Positions 9,070 through 16,638 of a DNA stretch of 64,000 nucleotides are shown here, piece by piece (position 1 is the stretch's first letter; each line of letters begins with the position of its first letter). The translations under genes were made by a program, and so were the position numbers. The stretch is from Microbacteriaceae bacterium (GTDB lineage: Bacteria; Actinomycetota; Actinomycetes; Actinomycetales; Microbacteriaceae): contig CANBWO010000008.1 in assembly GCA_947373155.1 (NCBI GenBank), positions 1 to 64,000 on the forward strand, written 5' to 3'. Under the pieces are notes generated by a model that worked only from the letters and a program-made list of their open reading frames with translations, did no database searches and had not been told where the DNA came from.

Positions 9070-9098
9070 CGGGGGTCGCCTTGGCGGCCCCCGTTTTT
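9070..9098 (+). terminator. Rho-independent terminator after BMP lipoprotein copy 2
   Basis: CGGGGGTCGCC, a two-base loop and GGCGGCCCCCG form a strong GC-rich stem followed by TTTTT. It lies 14 nt after the stop codon. Partial read-through would give less ATPase/permease mRNA than binding-protein mRNA, the usual stoichiometry for ABC importers (inference). Confidence 0.85.
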
Positions 9099-9166
9099 CT
9101 GCTTGCTAGTTAGACTAAAAATGTGGCTCGACTGTTGCCGAGCCGCCAGCAAAGATTGGGAAAGCA

Positions 9167-10666
9167 ATGAAGCTTGAACTGCGGGGAATCACCAAGCGTT
9201 TTGGAGCCTTGGCGGCTAACGATAACGTAAGCCTGGTTGCCGAAGCCGGACAAATTCATTGCCTGCTGGGCGAAAACGGTGCCGGCAAATCCACATTGAT
9301 GAACGTGCTCTACGGCCTTTACCAGGCGGACAGCGGCCAAATTCTTCTAGACGACAAGCCGGTCAAGTTTTCGGGTCCGGGCGACGCGATGGCCGCCGGT
9401 ATCGGCATGGTTCACCAGCACTTCATGCTGATTCCTGTTTTCACGGTGGCAGAGAACGTGGTCTTGGGTCACGAGCCGGTGAAATTTGGGGGAGTCTTAG
9501 ACATCGCAGCAGCCCGTAAAAAGGTGCGAGAGATTTCCGACCGCTTTGGTTTCGATGTAGACCCAGATGCCATCGTTGGGGAGCTCCCAGTGGGTGTTCA
9601 GCAACGCGTGGAGATCATCAAGGCCCTTATTACCGACGCCAAAGTTTTGGTTTTCGACGAACCCACCGCGGTTTTGACCCCGCAAGAGACCGATGAGCTC
9701 ATGGCAATCATGCGCCAGTTACGCGATTCGGGTCGCGCCATTGTTTTTATCACTCACAAGCTACGTGAGGTAAAAGAAGTAGCAGACAAAATTACCGTGA
9801 TGCGCCTGGGCAAGGTGGTTGGTGAGGCTAAGCCTTCAGACACAGCAGAAGCCATGGCATCGATGATGGTGGGCCGCGCGGTCGATCTAGAGGTGCGCAA
9901 AACTCCTGCCAAGCCTGGCGCTGCCGGCCTTGAGGTTTCGGGCCTAAACGTTTGGAACCACGAGGGTCAGCAAGTTCTGAACGACGTTTCGTTCCAGATT
10001 CACGCCGGCGAAATTCTGGTGATTGCCGGTGTTCAGGGAAACGGGCAGACGGAGTTGACCGAGGCGATCCTTGGAACCCAAACCAAGCACCACGGCTCTA
10101 TCAAACTCTCCGGCCATGAACTGCTTGGCAAGACAGTGAAGCAGGTGTTGGACGCCGGGGTTGGTTTTGTACCGGAAGACCGCACCGAAGACGGCCTGGT
10201 AGCCGATTTCACAATTGCCGAAAACCTGATGCTGGATCGCAGCGATCGAGCACCTTTTGCCAAGCGCGGGGTTCTCCAGCTGGACTTTCTAGCCAAGTTC
10301 GCCGCCGAAAAAGTGGCTCAGTACGACGTACGTGCCCAGGGCATTCAGGCCAAAGCCAGCCAACTTTCCGGTGGTAACCAGCAAAAAGTTGTTTTGGCTC
10401 GCGAGCTGAGCCGCGAACTCAAACTATTGGTTGCCTCGCAGCCAACCCGCGGTCTGGACGTGGGTTCAATCGAGTTCGTTCACGAACAGATTGTGGCGGC
10501 CCGCGACAGCGGCATCCCAGTTTTGATTGTGGCCACCGAACTAGACGAAGCCACCCAACTGGGTGACCGCATTGCAGTTATGTACCAGGGCAAAATCATG
10601 GGCATTGTGCCGCCCGACACCGACCGCACAGTTTTGGGAAAGATGATGGCAGGACTAAGCGCATGA
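9167..10666 (+). CDS. Nucleoside ABC transporter, double ATPase
   Basis: This 499-aa protein carries two ABC ATPase domains like NupO and sugar-transport MglA/RbsA proteins. Domain 1 has Walker A GENGAGKSTLMN, signature LPVGVQQRVEI and Walker B VLVFDEPTAVLT. Domain 2 has a degenerate Walker A (GVQGNGQTELTEAI), signature LSGGNQQKVVLAREL, and no Asp-Glu after its Walker B-like strand (LLVASQPTRGLD). One consensus and one degenerate site is typical for this family. It powers nucleoside uptake with the following two permeases. Its stop overlaps the next start by 4 nt. Confidence 0.93.
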   Translation: MKLELRGITKRFGALAANDNVSLVAEAGQIHCLLGENGAGKSTLMNVLYGLYQADSGQILLDDKPVKFSGPGDAMAAGIGMVHQHFMLIPVFTVAENVVLGHEPVKFGGVLDIAAARKKVREISDRFGFDVDPDAIVGELPVGVQQRVEIIKALITDAKVLVFDEPTAVLTPQETDELMAIMRQLRDSGRAIVFITHKLREVKEVADKITVMRLGKVVGEAKPSDTAEAMASMMVGRAVDLEVRKTPAKPGAAGLEVSGLNVWNHEGQQVLNDVSFQIHAGEILVIAGVQGNGQTELTEAILGTQTKHHGSIKLSGHELLGKTVKQVLDAGVGFVPEDRTEDGLVADFTIAENLMLDRSDRAPFAKRGVLQLDFLAKFAAEKVAQYDVRAQGIQAKASQLSGGNQQKVVLARELSRELKLLVASQPTRGLDVGSIEFVHEQIVAARDSGIPVLIVATELDEATQLGDRIAVMYQGKIMGIVPPDTDRTVLGKMMAGLSA

Positions 10667-11805
10667 TTTCTAAGTTCTTGAGAGGCAATATCGCACTCTC
10701 CGTTTTGGCGGTGCTGGTCAGTTTTGTGGTGGGCGGCATCCTGATTGCGTTGTCCGACCCAACCGTTCAGAGCAGCGCCAGTTACTTCACGGCTAGGCCA
10801 ACTGACCTGCTTTCGGCAATTTGGAATGCGGTTTTCGGTGCCTACGACGCTCTTTTTCGTGGCTCGGTGTTTAACTACCAGGCTGCAACCACCACGGGAA
10901 TGTTCAAGCCAATCACCGAAACCCTGGCTTTTGCCACACCGATTACCATGGCTGGACTCGGCTTGGCGGTTGCGTTTCGGTCTGGTCTATTCAACATCGG
11001 TGGCACCGGCCAGATCATCTTTGGAGCGATCTTTGCTGGCTGGGTAGGAATCAACCTAGACCTGCCTTGGATCCTGCACTTCCCGCTGGCAGTGTTGGCC
11101 GGAGTTTTTGGTGGAGCGCTGTTCGGTTCGATTGTTGGATTACTAAAGGCAACCACGGGTGCAAACGAAGTAATCGTGACCATTATGTTCAACTACATCG
11201 CGGCCCTTTTGCTGTCTTATTTCCTCAAGACACCGTTCCTGCAGGCACCGCACAACATCAACCCAATTTCCAAGCCGATTTTGGCTTCGGCAAAGTACCC
11301 AGCCTTCCTAGGGCCTAACTTCAGACTCCATGCCGGAGTATTTGCCATGTTGGCCGCCGTTGCGCTGGTGTGGTGGTTGCTCAACCGCTCTACTTTGGGA
11401 TTCCAGTTCCGGGCACTCGGGCACAACCCAAGTGCCGCAAGAGTTGCAGGTATCAACATCGGTCTCAACTACGTGTTGGTCATGGCAGTCTCCGGTGCCC
11501 TTGCGGGTCTGGCTGGCACCTCTCAGATTCTTGGAACCGAGGGTTCGCTCACCACCGGTGTGGCTGCGTCATTCGGCTTCGATGCCATCACCGTGGCATT
11601 GCTTGGTCGGAATAACCCTTTTGGTGTGCTGGCGGCGGGAATCCTCTTTGGAGGACTTCGCGCGGGTGCGGTAACAATGCAGGCCAGTCAGGGCGTTCCG
11701 ATCGACATCGTATTCATTGTGCAGTCCATGATCGTGCTGTTCATTGCCGCCCCTCCGCTGGTGCGCTCCATATTTAGGATTCGCGCGAAAGTTGAGGCAG
11801 CCTAA
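10663..11805 (+). CDS. Nucleoside ABC transporter permease 1 (NupP-like)
   Basis: A 380-aa integral membrane protein of the BPD_transp_2 family, with an N-terminal transmembrane helix, about eight further hydrophobic segments, and the family block GLFNIGGTGQIIFGA plus RALGHNPSAARVAGI near the cytoplasmic loop that contacts the ATPase. The region between the first two helices carries an extended segment, as in NupP/YufP-type permeases. ATG overlaps the ATPase stop (ATGA-type coupling), and its own stop overlaps the next permease by one base (TAATG). Confidence 0.92.
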   Translation: MISKFLRGNIALSVLAVLVSFVVGGILIALSDPTVQSSASYFTARPTDLLSAIWNAVFGAYDALFRGSVFNYQAATTTGMFKPITETLAFATPITMAGLGLAVAFRSGLFNIGGTGQIIFGAIFAGWVGINLDLPWILHFPLAVLAGVFGGALFGSIVGLLKATTGANEVIVTIMFNYIAALLLSYFLKTPFLQAPHNINPISKPILASAKYPAFLGPNFRLHAGVFAMLAAVALVWWLLNRSTLGFQFRALGHNPSAARVAGINIGLNYVLVMAVSGALAGLAGTSQILGTEGSLTTGVAASFGFDAITVALLGRNNPFGVLAAGILFGGLRAGAVTMQASQGVPIDIVFIVQSMIVLFIAAPPLVRSIFRIRAKVEAA

Positions 11806-13034
11806 TGAAGCTAAGTAACAAGACGCCAATCATTTTGGCCGTGGTGGCTTTCCTAGCGGTTCTCATTGCAGCATTCGCACCTTCGGGCACAACCGAGATC
11901 AAGTTCCAAGCTGAGGGAGACCTGCTTCCGCTTCCGAACATCGATGTTTCTGTGATGGCCGTGACCTGGTTCGCAGCAATCTTGATGTTGCTCCTGGCCG
12001 CCTATTCCTGGTTCCGCAGGCTGGTGCAAAAGCGCAGCAGCATTGCCTGGTTAAGCCCGGTTTTCGGTGTGCTCTTTGTGCTATCGGTGCTAACTACCCT
12101 TTACGCAGGCAAGACCATGACCCTAACTGCCTTACTTCAGGGATCGCTTTCGTTGGCGGTGCCATTGATTTTCGGTAGCCTCGCAGGTGTGCTCAGCGAG
12201 CGAGTGGGTGTGGTTAACATTGCAATCGAGGGTCAGTTGCTGGCCGGTGCTTTCTGTTCGGCTTTGGTGGCATCTTTGACCCACAGCATCTGGTTGGGTT
12301 TGATCACCGCGGGTATCGCTGGTGCGCTGGTTGCGCTGGTTTTGGCCGTTTTTGCTATTCGCTACGTGGTAGACCAAATCATCGTGGGTGTGGTTCTGAA
12401 TGTGCTTGTGATGGGAATCACAAACTTCTTGTTCAGCACTCTCATGGGTGGCAACCTGGCTCTGTTCAACTCGCCACCGCGATTCGACACCATGCCGGTT
12501 CCGCTACTTTCGCAGATTCCGGTTTTGGGTCCGGTTTTGTTCGTGCAAACCCCCATTGTCTACCTCATGTACCTGGCCGTAGGCGTGGTCTGGTTCGTAT
12601 TGTTCAAGACTCGCTGGGGACTTCGTGTGCGTGCGGTGGGCGAGTACCCTAAGGCCGCCGACACCGTGGGTATCAAGGTTTATCGCACCCGGTACATGAG
12701 CTTGATGATCGGCGGAAGCCTGGCCGGAATCGGTGGAGCGTTCTTTACCCTGGGTCAGGTTGGCGCCTTTGGTAAAGAGATGACAAACGGCGCCGGATAC
12801 ATTGCTCTGGCCGCGCTGATTTTTGGCCGTTGGAATCCGCTTTACGCAGCTCTGGCCGCCTTGCTTTTCGGCTTCTCCGAGAACCTGCAGTTTGGCTTGG
12901 CAATCATCGGTTCGCATGTACCGAGCGAATTCTTGCTGATGTTGCCATACGCCTTGACCGTGATTGCCGTGGCAGGTTTGGTGGGCAAGGTAACCGGCCC
13001 AGCGGCTTCTGGCAAAGCCTATATAAAGAGTTAG
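11805..13034 (+). CDS. Nucleoside ABC transporter permease 2 (NupQ-like)
   Basis: A 409-aa multi-pass permease of the same family. It has an added N-terminal hydrophobic domain (two helices within the first 90 residues), then LSERVGVVNIAIEGQLLAGA, the region equivalent to NIGGTGQ in permease 1, and RAVGEYPKAADTVGI, the ATPase-contact loop. It forms the heterodimeric channel with permease 1. The stop codon abuts the cytidine deaminase GTG directly, tying transport to catabolism of imported nucleosides. Confidence 0.92.
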   Translation: MKLSNKTPIILAVVAFLAVLIAAFAPSGTTEIKFQAEGDLLPLPNIDVSVMAVTWFAAILMLLLAAYSWFRRLVQKRSSIAWLSPVFGVLFVLSVLTTLYAGKTMTLTALLQGSLSLAVPLIFGSLAGVLSERVGVVNIAIEGQLLAGAFCSALVASLTHSIWLGLITAGIAGALVALVLAVFAIRYVVDQIIVGVVLNVLVMGITNFLFSTLMGGNLALFNSPPRFDTMPVPLLSQIPVLGPVLFVQTPIVYLMYLAVGVVWFVLFKTRWGLRVRAVGEYPKAADTVGIKVYRTRYMSLMIGGSLAGIGGAFFTLGQVGAFGKEMTNGAGYIALAALIFGRWNPLYAALAALLFGFSENLQFGLAIIGSHVPSEFLLMLPYALTVIAVAGLVGKVTGPAASGKAYIKS

Positions 13035-13499
13035 GTGGGCATTGTGACCGCAGGTTTGAATTCGGCATTTCCACAGAGCGATTCGGTTGATTGGGCCGCT
13101 CTAGAGGCAGAGGCAAAAGCAGCCATGGGCAAGTCCTACTCGCCCTATTCCAACTATCCGGTTGGTGCGGCCGCTTTCACCGATGACGGTCGCTTGGTCT
13201 CGGGCTGCAACATCGAAAACGCCAGCTACGGAGTAACCCTCTGTGCCGAATGCTCATTGGTGGGTGATCTGTTTCGCACCGGTGGCGGAAGACTGGTGGC
13301 CTTTTACTGCGTGGATGGCAAAGGCGAGATCCTGATGCCCTGTGGCCGTTGCCGCCAACTACTGTTTGAACACTCGGTTCCTGGGATGTTGCTCGCCACC
13401 GTTTCTGGAATCAAAACAATTGAGCAGGTTTTGCCCGATGCCTTTGGGCGCCGAGACCTCGAGGCTTACCGCGGAGATAAGAACAATGACCGAATTTAG
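13035..13499 (+). CDS. cdd: Cytidine deaminase
   Basis: Deaminates cytidine and deoxycytidine to uridine and deoxyuridine. Zinc-site motifs are present in the tetrameric three-cysteine form: GCNIENASYGVTLCAECSL (Cys-Ala-Glu with catalytic Glu) and MPCGRCRQLL. At 154 aa it is slightly longer than the usual 130-140 because of the N-terminus; a second in-frame GTG at 13044 is an alternative start. It begins right at the permease stop, and its last 14 nt overlap the start of deoA in another frame. Confidence 0.95.
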   Translation: MGIVTAGLNSAFPQSDSVDWAALEAEAKAAMGKSYSPYSNYPVGAAAFTDDGRLVSGCNIENASYGVTLCAECSLVGDLFRTGGGRLVAFYCVDGKGEILMPCGRCRQLLFEHSVPGMLLATVSGIKTIEQVLPDAFGRRDLEAYRGDKNNDRI

Positions 13500-14772
13500 C
13501 GCTGTAGAACTAATCATTGCCAAACGCGAGCACGGCGAACTTAGCACCGACCAAATCAACTGGTTGGTTGCCAACTACACCTCGGGCGTAGTGGCCGATG
13601 AGCAAATGGCTTCGATGGCCATGGCGATTTTGCTGAACGGCATGAACCGTAGAGAAATCAAAGACCTGACCATGGCAATGATTGCCTCGGGCGAGCGTTT
13701 AGATTTCAGCGGCTTGAAATCCACCACCGCAGACAAACACTCCACTGGTGGAGTGGGCGACAAGATCACTTTGCCGTTAGCCCCGCTGGTGGCTGTCTTC
13801 GGTGTTGCAGTGCCGCAGCTGAGCGGCCGCGGACTTGGCCACACCGGGGGAACCCTAGACAAACTGGAATCAATCCCGGGGTGGCGGGCAGCTCTAACCA
13901 ACGATGAAATGTACCGCCAACTAGCCGAGGTAGGTGCTGTTATTTGCGCTGCTGGTTCGGGTTTGGCACCGGCGGACAAAAAGCTCTACGCACTTAGAGA
14001 TGTCACGGGAACGGTTGAATCAATACCGCTGATTGCCAGCAGCATCATGAGCAAAAAAATCGCCGAAGGCACCGCGTCGCTTGTGCTCGACGTGAAAGTT
14101 GGCAGTGGTGCGTTCATGAAAACCCTGGATCGCGCCCGCGAACTAGCACAGACCTTGGTGGCGTTAGGTCAGGATGCCGGAGTGCGAACCTCCGCTCTGC
14201 TTACCGACATGTCAACCCCGCTCGGCCGCAAGATCGGCAACGCACTTGAGGTCGAGGAATCGGTTGAGGTACTTGCCGGAGGCGGCCCAGCCGACGTAGT
14301 AGACCTAACGGTTGAGCTAGCCAGCGAAATGCTGCGGCTTGCCGGGCAACCAGACGCCGATGTCCGCGCCGCCCTGAACGACGGGCGGGCCATGGATAAG
14401 TGGAATCGGATGATTCGCGCCCAGGGCGGTGACCCAACGGCGAAACTGCCGACCTGCCCGGAGAGCACCACCATTTTTGCCGAACAAGACGGCTACATTT
14501 CCAAGATTGATGCACTAGCCGTGGGTGTGGCTTCTTGGCGCCTGGGTGCTGGGCGTGCCAAAAAAGAAGACGCTGTGCAGTTGGGTGCGGGAATTGTTTT
14601 ACACGCAGGCCTAGGCGACTGGGTGGTCAAGGGGCAGCCAATGCTAACCTTGCACAGCAACGATGCCGCTCGATTTGAGCGCGCCAACGAGGCCCTAAAC
14701 GGCCAGATTTTGATCGATCCAGTAAACCCTCCCGCAGAGCGCACCATTCTGCTGGAAGCCATTCGCGGTTAG
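13486..14772 (+). CDS. deoA: Thymidine (pyrimidine-nucleoside) phosphorylase
   Basis: Cleaves thymidine/deoxyuridine with phosphate to base plus deoxyribose-1-phosphate. I start at the ATG at 13486 (428 aa), where the family sequence begins (AVELIIAKREHGELS); the ORF track start at 13342 lies inside cdd and adds 48 unrelated residues. Key motifs are KHSTGGVGDKITL (phosphate binding), GRGLGHTGGTLDKLESIPG (family signature) and the C-terminal lobe GRAKKEDAVQLGAGI. It overlaps cdd by 14 nt. M. tuberculosis has the same add-deoA-cdd grouping beside sdhCDAB. Confidence 0.96.
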   Translation: MTEFSAVELIIAKREHGELSTDQINWLVANYTSGVVADEQMASMAMAILLNGMNRREIKDLTMAMIASGERLDFSGLKSTTADKHSTGGVGDKITLPLAPLVAVFGVAVPQLSGRGLGHTGGTLDKLESIPGWRAALTNDEMYRQLAEVGAVICAAGSGLAPADKKLYALRDVTGTVESIPLIASSIMSKKIAEGTASLVLDVKVGSGAFMKTLDRARELAQTLVALGQDAGVRTSALLTDMSTPLGRKIGNALEVEESVEVLAGGGPADVVDLTVELASEMLRLAGQPDADVRAALNDGRAMDKWNRMIRAQGGDPTAKLPTCPESTTIFAEQDGYISKIDALAVGVASWRLGAGRAKKEDAVQLGAGIVLHAGLGDWVVKGQPMLTLHSNDAARFERANEALNGQILIDPVNPPAERTILLEAIRG

Positions 14773-14792
14773 CCGCAAAAGAAAGTCACACC

Positions 14793-15896
14793 ATGCCAAA
14801 CTTCAACGTTCGTCAGCTGCCAAAGATCTCGCTTCACGATCACTTAGACGGCGGCCTTCGCCCGCAGACCATCATCGACCTAGCCGCCGAGATCGGTCAC
14901 CAGTTGCCAGCAGACAACGCTCAAGACCTAGCCAAGTGGTTCTTCGACGCCGCCGATTCGGGTTCCCTGGTGCGTTACCTCGAGACCTTCGACCACACCA
15001 TCGCTGTGATGCAAACCGTTGAGGGCCTAAAGCGAGTAGCCAAGGAATTCGTGCTTGATCTAGCCAACGATGGCGTGATTTACGCCGAGATTCGTTGGGC
15101 TCCGGAGCAGCACCTCAAAGCTGGCCTGACTCTAGACGAGGTTGTAGACGCGGTTCAGGACGGCCTAGAAGAGGGCGTTGAGATTGTGGAGAAACAAGGC
15201 GGCTACATTCGAACCGGTCAGCTGGTCACCGCAATGCGTCACGCCGAACGCGGACTCGAGATTGCTGAACTCGCTGTGCGCCACCGCCTAGACGGCGTGG
15301 TTGGTTTCGACATCGCCGGAGCTGAACAGGGGTTTTTGCCAAGTCGCCACAAGGTTGCCTTCGATTACCTGGCCAGCGAGCTTTTCCCAGTTACCGTGCA
15401 CGCGGGTGAAGCAGACGGCATTGACAGCATCAAGGATGCATTGGTAAGTGGCCGCGCTCTTCGTCTGGGCCATGGCGTGCGTATTGTCGAGGACATTTTG
15501 CTCTCCCGCGAAGACGGCGACACCGACTTCGTTCAGCTTGGGCCGGTAGCCCGCTGGGTATTCGATCGCGGAATCGCTCTGGAACTTTGCCCAAGTAGCA
15601 ACCTGCAGACGGGAGCGATCGAGCTACTTGGTGACTCCATGGAAGACCACCCGTTCGACCTGTTCTACGAACTTGGTTTCAACGTGACCGTGAGCACCGA
15701 CAACCGACTCATGAGCAACACCACGCTGACTCGCGAACTAGAACTTTTGGCAGACACCTTTGGCTATGGAATTGGCGATCTCGAGCAGTTCCAGATCAAC
15801 GCCGCCCGTGCTGCCTTCCAGGATTCCGAAGCCCGCGACGAACTTGTGGACATGATTCTCGAGGGATTCAGCCACGTCCGCGGTGGTCGCCGCTAA
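14793..15896 (+). CDS. add: Adenosine deaminase
   Basis: Converts adenosine/deoxyadenosine to inosine/deoxyinosine. The 367-aa TIM-barrel sequence shows the metal motif SLHDHLDGGLRP near the N-terminus, VHAGEADG (catalytic Glu region follows in this family), RLGHGVRI, and the late VSTDNRLMS segment whose Asp binds zinc. Length is normal. It follows deoA by 20 nt and precedes the PTS IIA gene by about a dozen nt. Its product feeds the purine nucleoside phosphorylase encoded at 20.2-21 kb on the other strand. Confidence 0.96.
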   Translation: MPNFNVRQLPKISLHDHLDGGLRPQTIIDLAAEIGHQLPADNAQDLAKWFFDAADSGSLVRYLETFDHTIAVMQTVEGLKRVAKEFVLDLANDGVIYAEIRWAPEQHLKAGLTLDEVVDAVQDGLEEGVEIVEKQGGYIRTGQLVTAMRHAERGLEIAELAVRHRLDGVVGFDIAGAEQGFLPSRHKVAFDYLASELFPVTVHAGEADGIDSIKDALVSGRALRLGHGVRIVEDILLSREDGDTDFVQLGPVARWVFDRGIALELCPSSNLQTGAIELLGDSMEDHPFDLFYELGFNVTVSTDNRLMSNTTLTRELELLADTFGYGIGDLEQFQINAARAAFQDSEARDELVDMILEGFSHVRGGRR

Positions 15897-15908
15897 AGGT
15901 TTTTGATT

Positions 15909-16349
15909 ATGAGCCTTTTGGAAAAAGCCTTTGGCAAGGGCTCCATTTTGCTGAACCAAACCGCTGCCGATTGGCAGCAAGCAGTTCGGCTCGCCGGACG
16001 TGGCCTCGAGGCAAGTGGTTGCACAACAACTCAATACGCCGATGCCATGATCGCCACAATTTTGGAACTCGGCCCCTATTCGGTGATTGCTCCAGGTTTG
16101 GCTATGCCTCACGCCAGGCCAGATGAATCGGTTTTGCACACCGGAATGAGTCTGGTAACGCTTGCCAAGCCGGTTGACTTTGGATCCACGAATGATCCGG
16201 TGAGAGTGGTCTTTGCTCTCGCCGCACGCGATCACGATAAGCATCTGGAGCTTTTGAGTGAGTTCGCGGGGAAGGCATCCGACCCCGACTTTGTTAATTC
16301 GCTATTAAGTTGCCCAACCGAGGCACAAATAAGAACTTTGATTCACTAA
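15909..16349 (+). CDS. PTS EIIA domain protein (mannitol/fructose/ascorbate type)
   Basis: A 146-aa stand-alone IIA protein of the PTS_EIIA_2 fold. The phospho-acceptor motif GLAMPHARPDESV places the active His near residue 68. I use the ATG at 15909 (AAGG 8-9 nt upstream) over the TTG at 15903. Such IIA proteins accept phosphate from HPr and hand it to IIB, or act as regulators. It sits in the nucleoside-catabolism operon right after add and 19 nt before the IIB gene. No IIC permease gene is present. Substrate unknown; ascorbate-like (UlaC) is possible from pairing with an Ula/Gat-type IIB. Confidence 0.88.
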   Translation: MSLLEKAFGKGSILLNQTAADWQQAVRLAGRGLEASGCTTTQYADAMIATILELGPYSVIAPGLAMPHARPDESVLHTGMSLVTLAKPVDFGSTNDPVRVVFALAARDHDKHLELLSEFAGKASDPDFVNSLLSCPTEAQIRTLIH

Positions 16350-16368
16350 ACATTGGGAACATAGAAGT

Positions 16369-16638
16369 ATGAAAATCATCGCGGTCTGTGGAGCGGGCAT
16401 TGGCACATCGGTGCTGCTCAAAATGAACGCCGAGAAAGTGTTGCGATCTCTGAATTTGGATGCCACCGTGGAGGCAGCCGATCTCGAGACCGCTCGCGCT
16501 AGCCGCGATGCGCAAATCTTGCTCACAACTCCGGAACTGGTAGAAAAACTCCAGGGGCTTCCATCGGAGGTAATCGCAATCGAGCACGTCTTCGATCTTG
16601 GCGAAATTGGCGACAAACTCTCTGCCGCATTGCTCTAG
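16369..16638 (+). CDS. PTS EIIB protein (ascorbate/galactitol type)
   Basis: An 89-aa Rossmann-like IIB protein beginning MKIIAVCGAGIGTS; Cys7 in the P-loop CGAGIGTS is the phosphorylation site, as in UlaB/GatB-type proteins. It would take phosphate from the IIA encoded just upstream and normally give it to a sugar at a IIC channel, but none follows: the next gene is on the other strand and unrelated. Its stop codon is interlocked with the converging 597-aa gene at a CTAG. Either the IIC is elsewhere or the pair has a regulatory role (inference). Confidence 0.88.
   Translation: MKIIAVCGAGIGTSVLLKMNAEKVLRSLNLDATVEAADLETARASRDAQILLTTPELVEKLQGLPSEVIAIEHVFDLGEIGDKLSAALL

Noticed and set aside
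13342-13485. N-terminal extension of the thymidine phosphorylase ORF
   Set aside because: Lies within cdd in another frame; family homology begins at the ATG at 13486.
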